From Euryodendron excelsum (taxonomy: Eukaryota; Streptophyta; Magnoliopsida; Ericales; Pentaphylacaceae), in NCBI GenBank assembly GCA_033060915.1, contig CM065378.1, positions 4,469,001-4,533,000 on the forward strand: 64,000 nucleotides of DNA, read 5' to 3'. Positions 58,601-64,000 of this stretch are shown here, in pieces. Position 1 is the stretch's first letter; each line of letters opens with the position of its first letter. The translations under genes and the position numbers were made by a program. Below the pieces are notes generated by a model. The model had not been told where the DNA came from and searched no databases. It saw only the letters and a program-made list of their open reading frames with translations.

Positions 58601-61600
58601 TCAGTTGAACTTGATAATCTATTAGCATTAGATAATACTGTGAAAATAACACAAGCAAAGGAAAAAGGATTGAACGTTGCAAGATTAACAGACTCAGTCA
58701 TATATGTACCAATTTATGGAATCCAACATGTGCACATGTAGAACCGATCATGGAGCCAGCAGAGGCTGTACAATGACTTAGCAAGAACATTAAATCTTCA
58801 GTAACAAACATCCCTTATGAATTGGGCTCTACCCCAATATAATTTCTTGCATTTCCTCAGGTTACATTGCTTCACTGTCTTTTCTTGAATAAATTTTCAC
58901 TAATGAAATTTTGATTGGATAAAGCATTCAATTAACAACTGTTTTCTTTGTGTTTCATAATATACTCACCAGGAAGGGACACAAAAAGAACCTTAGCCAA
59001 AGCTTTAAGTAGAGCTGTGTACCACCATTTTCTCCTGTTCCTTACATCTTCTAATACCCTAGTATGTCTCTTATAGTTTCCACACACAAACAATTCTACA
59101 TGTTGAGAAAGATTTACCTGTAAGAACTGAAAACCGGTTATTAACCCACGGGCATCAATGTTCTTGTAAGTTATTTGTTGCAGATCAAGAACTCCAATCA
59201 ACTTCTCATTTCCTATTTCTCTTCCTTTGAAAGAACTGAATTGAACACAAGCAATCAGTGTGAGAATGAAACCCCATTTCTTGCTCAAAGAAAATTAGAA
59301 CTGCATGACAAAGAAAAAGTTCATGCCAACTTTTGTGCATTATTAACACCTATGAGACTCTTTGGACAGAAGTAAATTCGACACACTGCCTATGTAACAT
59401 GGGAAAGAAGGGAATCATAATCTTTGTAGATAGATACACCCAGGGGCAAAGCCACTGATTGTTGAGGGGTGTCACTTGAACCCACTGTAAAGATAAAACA
59501 CTTATTTACAACGTCTACATTATATTCTTAGGGTTTGCTTTTTACAGAGTAAAGCAATTTTTTACTTTGTATTCCATAGTATTGATAATGAGAGTATTCA
59601 GCAACACTTCAAAATATGAAATCATGCCAAGATCAATTGTAGAAATCCATGTATTTGCATGTCTTTTTAGAATCAATATATAAAAATTCTCTTTTGTTAA
59701 TGATTTGGGAAGTCGATTTATTGGAAATAGGTGACAGATGTGTTAAGCATAAATTTTTGAAGTTGTTGAATTTATGTTTTCAAATGTCACCAATGACAAA
59801 AATTCCTGGAGTCGCCACTGGATACACCCAGTTTGAGGGAAAATACCTTTTCAAAGAATTTCCCAAGCCAGATGATGGGTTTTCATGAGCTAGGAAGAAG
59901 GATGTGTGTGTGTGAGAGAGACAGAGAGAGAGAGAGATCAAGCTATACCAAAAGTCAAAAAGAAGAAAAACTAAAATATAAAGTGAAATATATCCAAAAT
60001 TAAGACACCATGCAAAAGTATTCTGAAAAGGAAAGAAGATATTTTGATCAAGTTAAAAGCTCACAACCCGCCAGAATCTAAGGTCGCAATCACAGAAATC
60101 AATAAGAAAATAGGGGATCATATGGATTCCAAATTGAATGGAGAAGCAAGGCTGAAACTAATTTATATCATTTATTAAGCGTGGTTTTCAGAAAGAAAAG
60201 CACCATCCTTTGAAAGTTAATCAGAGTTCCCTAACAACTATTTCACATCTTTCATATTAAGTTATATGTCACAGCCAAGTCATGTTTGGAATATTACCTT
60301 AAATGATTCTTTGTAAGCTCAACAACTATGGGTCCTTTTTGGTCTCTCTCTCTCGCATGTGTGTGCATGGTTGCAAACATGCAGTTCTAAGAAAGTAAAT
60401 TTTGTGAGAATGGCTTATTTTCCATTCGTTCTTATTATGATTTTCAATTACATGAGAAATTGAATATTTATTGTTGCAATTATATCAGCAATTATTGTAT
60501 TACACTAGCACGTAGAAAACATTCAACGACACCCACTGTCACTGAGTTTTATAAAATTTCAATCCCCAAACAAAACAACAAAAAAGATACCTTGCAATTG
60601 TTTTGTCCAGCAGATGAACCACGAATTCTGCACCAAGAGGCAAAAAAAAGTGAATCAGATATTTCATTAGTTGGTCGTAAAGACAATGAAATTGATAGAG
60701 GGAAGAGAGAATGAGTTGACATTGCTCGCAATATTCTTCATTCCTTGACATTCAGAGTCTCTACTTGGACAAAAAAACATAAGTAAAACTGCATTCAGGT
60801 TCCTTAATTTATTAGCACACTACAACGCTTGTTGTAGGTTGGGTCAACAACATAAATATAAAGGAGATTAGCCAATTAATGCGGCATTTCGGGACTTCAA
60901 CTGATAAATCTCATCAAGTCAAATATATTTACTATAACCTAAAGAGCCTAACCTAATGTATTGAAAGATGCAATGAATAAGTTAAAACAACTAAAGGAAT
61001 GGGCCTAAAAAATTCTTATTATAAATGGAAGTATCACAAAAGCCTAGCAATAAAAGTACAACATCAAAGTTCGTATATCAGAAACTTAATGAAAATAATA
61101 CTTTCCAGTATGTGAACTGGGTGCCATATACCTCACTTGTGCAACTACAAACCAGTGAGGTATTGGCAACCATGGGAAGAAATTACAACTCCAAAATTGT
61201 CCTGATCAGTGATCTAATGATCGTTGAAGAAACTTATGAATCAACATGTCTGAACAGCAGACTGTTGAAAGATTATGTAGTGAAGTTCATTTTTCCAGAG
61301 CATGCTGTAATGATAATTAAAAGGTACAAACTCGAGAAATCCTCTTATTATTCATGGCATCATTTATTGCCAAATGCTATGTTTGCTTCTGGCCTTATTC
61401 CTCACAGGACCTTAAAATTGATGCGAACCAACACTAGTTTCGTTAACATATGACATCATTTAAAGAACAAAGGAATAAGAACACATAAATCAAAAGCTAT
61501 CAGAACAGAAACTCAATGTAAAGGAATGTCCACCTACATGTGTTATGACTTGGTGCTGCATGGATTACCATGGATCTATAACTAATAGGTAGCCATGTGA

Positions 61601-63411
61601 AGAACTTACAACACCAAGTAACTTCTACAGATCATAACACAATCTTTCAAATCAATAATCAAAATAGAAGATCAATGAAAAGCTCATAGAGTGAGCTCCA
61701 ATTTCTAAGAACTCCGATAGTGTTTGACTATATCAATTCTTTAAACCTGAGGTTTTTTTCGGGTACATTAAAGGGCCAAAGCTCTGTGGAAGGGGGAAGG
61801 GTTAGTCGAACCCATGACAGCATGGCATGGATGGAGACACCACTACCGCTGGGCCGACCCCGATCCTCTTTAAAACAAAGGAATCTAAGAAGTAGGCTCC
61901 TTACTCATTCCAAAATGTAAATTTATTATGAACAGGAGCTCTCATTTGCATTTGGGTTACACGTTTGCTAATGTTACTTCTCACTTCGCACATGGGAGGA
62001 ATTTCACCAATATTGGGACGAGAAAACTAGAATCATGATTAGTAGTAATTAATCACAACAGTATTACTTGTATAAGAATATAGATATATATATATATATA
62101 TATATGAACGAAATGCACCGCAGCTCATTTCTTTTTTCATTAAAGATAAGGAGGTTTATTATTGGAAAATCAGATTTGTCAACAACAGAAAATTATATTT
62201 CATTGATTACTCGCATGCTGAAGTCAGCAAGTAGAGCTGCTCACTACAATTCAAAATGAGCATTAAATTCTCAATGAATAGTCAAAGCTTTGTTTTGACT
62301 AATATTGTTTAACAAATAATAAATAAGACAAAGTTGCTTAGTAACAACAATACTAAATAATAAAATAAAAAAAGTAAACAAAATGGCATTGTATATAATA
62401 TACTAGTATTCAAGCAACAAATGAATAAACATGTCATGCTGCTTATGTCTGATGCACTTCTGTAGCAAAGGGGAACGGTGTTAGGCCCACCTAACCCACA
62501 AATAATAGCCTTTTCCTTACCATTAAGTAGGAACATTACATCAAATATGGCTTCAAACCATCATTTTAAAATTAAAGAAATACCATAATGCCGGCACTAC
62601 CTGATTAAATAAAATAATTATAGCAACTGCGATTGTGAAAAAATCTCTAAAGATCATGAAAACTAAAGAACCACGGATGGAAATTGTCAAATAATGTGAG
62701 GCCATCACTCTTGGGAAAAAAAATTGAATGGCCCCATGACAGTGAGTCAAGTGCACCATGCCTATCGATAAGGTCCAAATTGTCCCAATCACGTGGACTT
62801 TTATAATGAAGCATTTTCTTTCCCCACATTCATATGACAGCCCATGGATAGGACATTATCAGATCAAAAGGCATCATCCTATCAATTAAACAAGAATCTT
62901 ATTCATCAGAACCAAAACCGACAAAAATCCAGATTAAAAATGAGTGATGGAACAACTTACTCTTGAATTGGAGTTGATCCTTGGAAGGAAAATGTTTGCT
63001 TGCTTTGATAATCAAAATTGGGTGTCCATCTTTGGATAAATCCTGTAAGTAAATCTTCCGAGCTTCCAATTCGTCCGGAACTTCAGAGTCCGGGATGAAC
63101 CCTGACGGGACCAATGCAGCCCTCCATTTCTGCCACTGAACAAACATCTTTGCCGCCTTCTCTGGGTCCTTTGATCTTGCAATCAAGAACCTTATCAGCG
63201 TCGGCTCTCCATAATTCTGCAAGCCAATATAACATACAGTATCAAGCAACCGTACTGGGCATTGACAGATTATTCATTGCTATATTACACACATACATAA
63301 ATACACACAGGTATACGCATATATAGCATTGTAACTTACCTCAGTGGAAGACCCTAGCTTTTCAACAGATTTCCTCATCTGGGTCAGTGCTATTTCTGGG
63401 CTTTTGTCCAT
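55525..63411 (-). CDS. SEC14-like CRAL-TRIO lipid-transfer protein, six exons
   Basis: Small soluble protein that binds and moves phosphoinositides or phosphatidylcholine between membranes, as in the yeast Sec14 family; plant members act in lipid signalling and vesicle traffic. Exons on the minus strand: 63,340-63,411, 62,961-63,216, 60,591-60,627, 59,118-59,235, 56,204-56,314, 55,525-55,662, all phase-consistent and GT-AG, giving about 243 residues. The CRAL-TRIO N-terminal helices (YGEPTLIRFLIARS, then WQKWRAAL) cover about residues 25-60. The lipid-binding domain runs from about 85 to the end, with DLQQITYKNID and AYYPERLAKCYLLNMPRFF. There is no GOLD or nodulin domain, so it is a short, Sec14-only type like Arabidopsis At1g01630. 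The exact ligand cannot be told. A SINE lies in intron 2. Confidence 0.93.
56204..56314 (-). CDS. SEC14-like exon 5
   Basis: 37 codons between a CATGTAG acceptor and a GTATGT donor, with AYYPERLAKCYLLNMPRFF, a core CRAL-TRIO strand-helix. Confidence 0.93.
59118..59235 (-). CDS. SEC14-like exon 4
   Basis: 118 bp. It completes a split Ser codon and encodes VLDLQQITYKNIDARGLITG; the donor is CAG before GTAAAT. Confidence 0.93.
60591..60627 (-). CDS. SEC14-like exon 3 (37 bp)
   Basis: Tiny exon completing a split Lys and encoding FVVHLLDKTIA. Both flanks are GT-AG, and phases fit exons 2 and 4. Confidence 0.9.
61746..61866 (-). mobile_element. tRNA-derived SINE with 8-bp target duplication
   Basis: About 121 bp on the minus strand, in intron 2 of the SEC14-like gene and in the same orientation. 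It has a tRNA-type A box (GGCCCAGCGGTAG, near the element start) and a B box (GGTTCGACT), and ends in an A-rich tail. TCTTTAAA occurs at both flanks (61,738-61,745 and 61,867-61,874), the expected target duplication. Confidence 0.8.
62083..62104. repeat. (TA)n microsatellite
   Basis: About eleven TA units in intron 2 of the SEC14-like gene. Confidence 0.9.
62961..63216 (-). CDS. SEC14-like exon 2
   Basis: 256 bp after CTGCAG. It has the CRAL-TRIO N-terminal helices; the donor is AAGA before GTAAGT, phase 1. Confidence 0.93.
63340..63411 (-). CDS. SEC14-like exon 1
   Basis: 24 codons starting MDKSPEIALTQM; the donor is GAG before GTAAGT. It is the only Met start joining in phase with exon 2 and it resembles the family N-terminus. 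Confidence 0.9.
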
Positions 63412-63569
63412 TTGGGGTTTTGGGTAAGAACTTTGCTATAAAAAAAAATGACTTTGAACTAAAGATGGGTGAGGGAGCGAACAGAAAGAGGACCCAATTT
63501 CAGGAGGGCTAAGATTGATGGGTACAGAGAGAATTGAGTTAAAAGAAAGGGAAAAGTTTAGACAGAACT

Positions 63570-63603
<34 letters not shown>

Positions 63604-64000
63604 TAGCGTTGACAAAATGGGCTATTTTGAGCAGAAAATGAGAAGAAAGACAGTAAGGAGGGAGGGAGGGAGGTGATGTGGCCAGTGCTGGTTGGTTGGT
63701 TACTAGTCAGCAGACTCAGAAGCCAGCACAGGATGTTCCTCTCTCTATATCTGTATCTATCCCATGAGCTGAGAGTAGCATATCTTCAACGCCCTCCCAG
63801 AATGGGAATCGTATGGGGCGACAAAAACCCAGTTGCGTACTGACTAATGGGTGCCCGTCAGTGTGCTTTTCTGAATCCGCGGCTGGACATTTGTGTTGAA
63901 ATCTCAAGTCTCAAATCTCAGCACAAAAGCTAAATGGCTTTTCTTTTCTCTGTTATGTTTCTTGTCACAATTTGTATGCCCAAATACACTTCTAATTTTT
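63412..64000 (-). promoter_or_regulatory. Upstream region of the SEC14-like gene
   Basis: The minus-strand leader is pyrimidine-rich and includes a (CT)14-15 repeat, the complement of 63,572-63,600. No clear TATA box. The open frame at 63,716-63,907 shows no family features and is not called. Confidence 0.35.

Noticed and set aside
58932..59288. Separate small gene on the minus strand at 59 kb
   Set aside because: It is exon 4 of the SEC14-like gene read through into both introns.
61746..61866. tRNA gene
   Set aside because: A and B boxes are present, but there is no cloverleaf arm pairing, the body ends in an A-rich tail, and it is flanked by a target duplication; it is a SINE.
63716..63907. 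Short minus-strand open frame at the right edge
   Set aside because: No recognised motif, and it overlaps the upstream region of the SEC14-like gene.

Overview
This is nuclear DNA from a flowering plant, most likely a eudicot. It has GT-AG introns, three conserved plant genes, a plant SINE, a Mutator-like element, an endogenous plant pararetrovirus and nested long-terminal-repeat (LTR) retrotransposons. I cannot fix the species from the sequence. Layout: positions 1 to about 19,350 are a gene-free nest of mobile DNA. The host layer is a degraded caulimovirid (endogenous pararetrovirus) read on the minus strand. It survives as three blocks: about 1,123-2,795, 12,556-13,486 and 18,369-19,040. 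The blocks are separated by a composite retrotransposon insertion (2,796-12,550, flanked by TACTT) and by a complete 4,877-bp solo LTR (13,487-18,363, flanked by the 5-bp duplication AAGAC). The far left edge is a copia-like LTR on the minus strand. From 19,350 rightwards the window is genic or intergenic, and all three genes lie on the minus strand. RDR1 (20,218-28,408, four coding exons, about 1,127 residues, catalytic DLDGD present) is an RNA-dependent RNA polymerase of antiviral RNA silencing. A candidate non-coding first exon, a TATA box and an as-1-like TGACG pair lie near 32.2-32.4 kb. A plastid-type aspartate-semialdehyde dehydrogenase (48,284-52,445, seven exons, about 381 residues) makes the branch-point intermediate for Lys, Thr, Met and Ile. 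A small SEC14-like CRAL-TRIO lipid-transfer protein (55,525-63,411, six exons, about 243 residues) carries a tRNA-derived SINE in intron 2. Between RDR1 and ASADH (32.5-48.2 kb) is AT-rich intergenic DNA with a decayed Mutator-like element (about 33.8-39.2 kb), a foldback element near 45.6 kb and copies of a short dispersed repeat. The genes do not form an operon or pathway; they are independent plant genes. I found no clearly new biological system. The observations most worth checking are: the caulimovirid split by two datable insertions; the giant LTR with its internal minisatellite and palindromes; the as-1-like element upstream of RDR1; a U2 snRNA fragment antisense to the RDR1 3' flank; and several large inverted repeats able to form long hairpin RNA.
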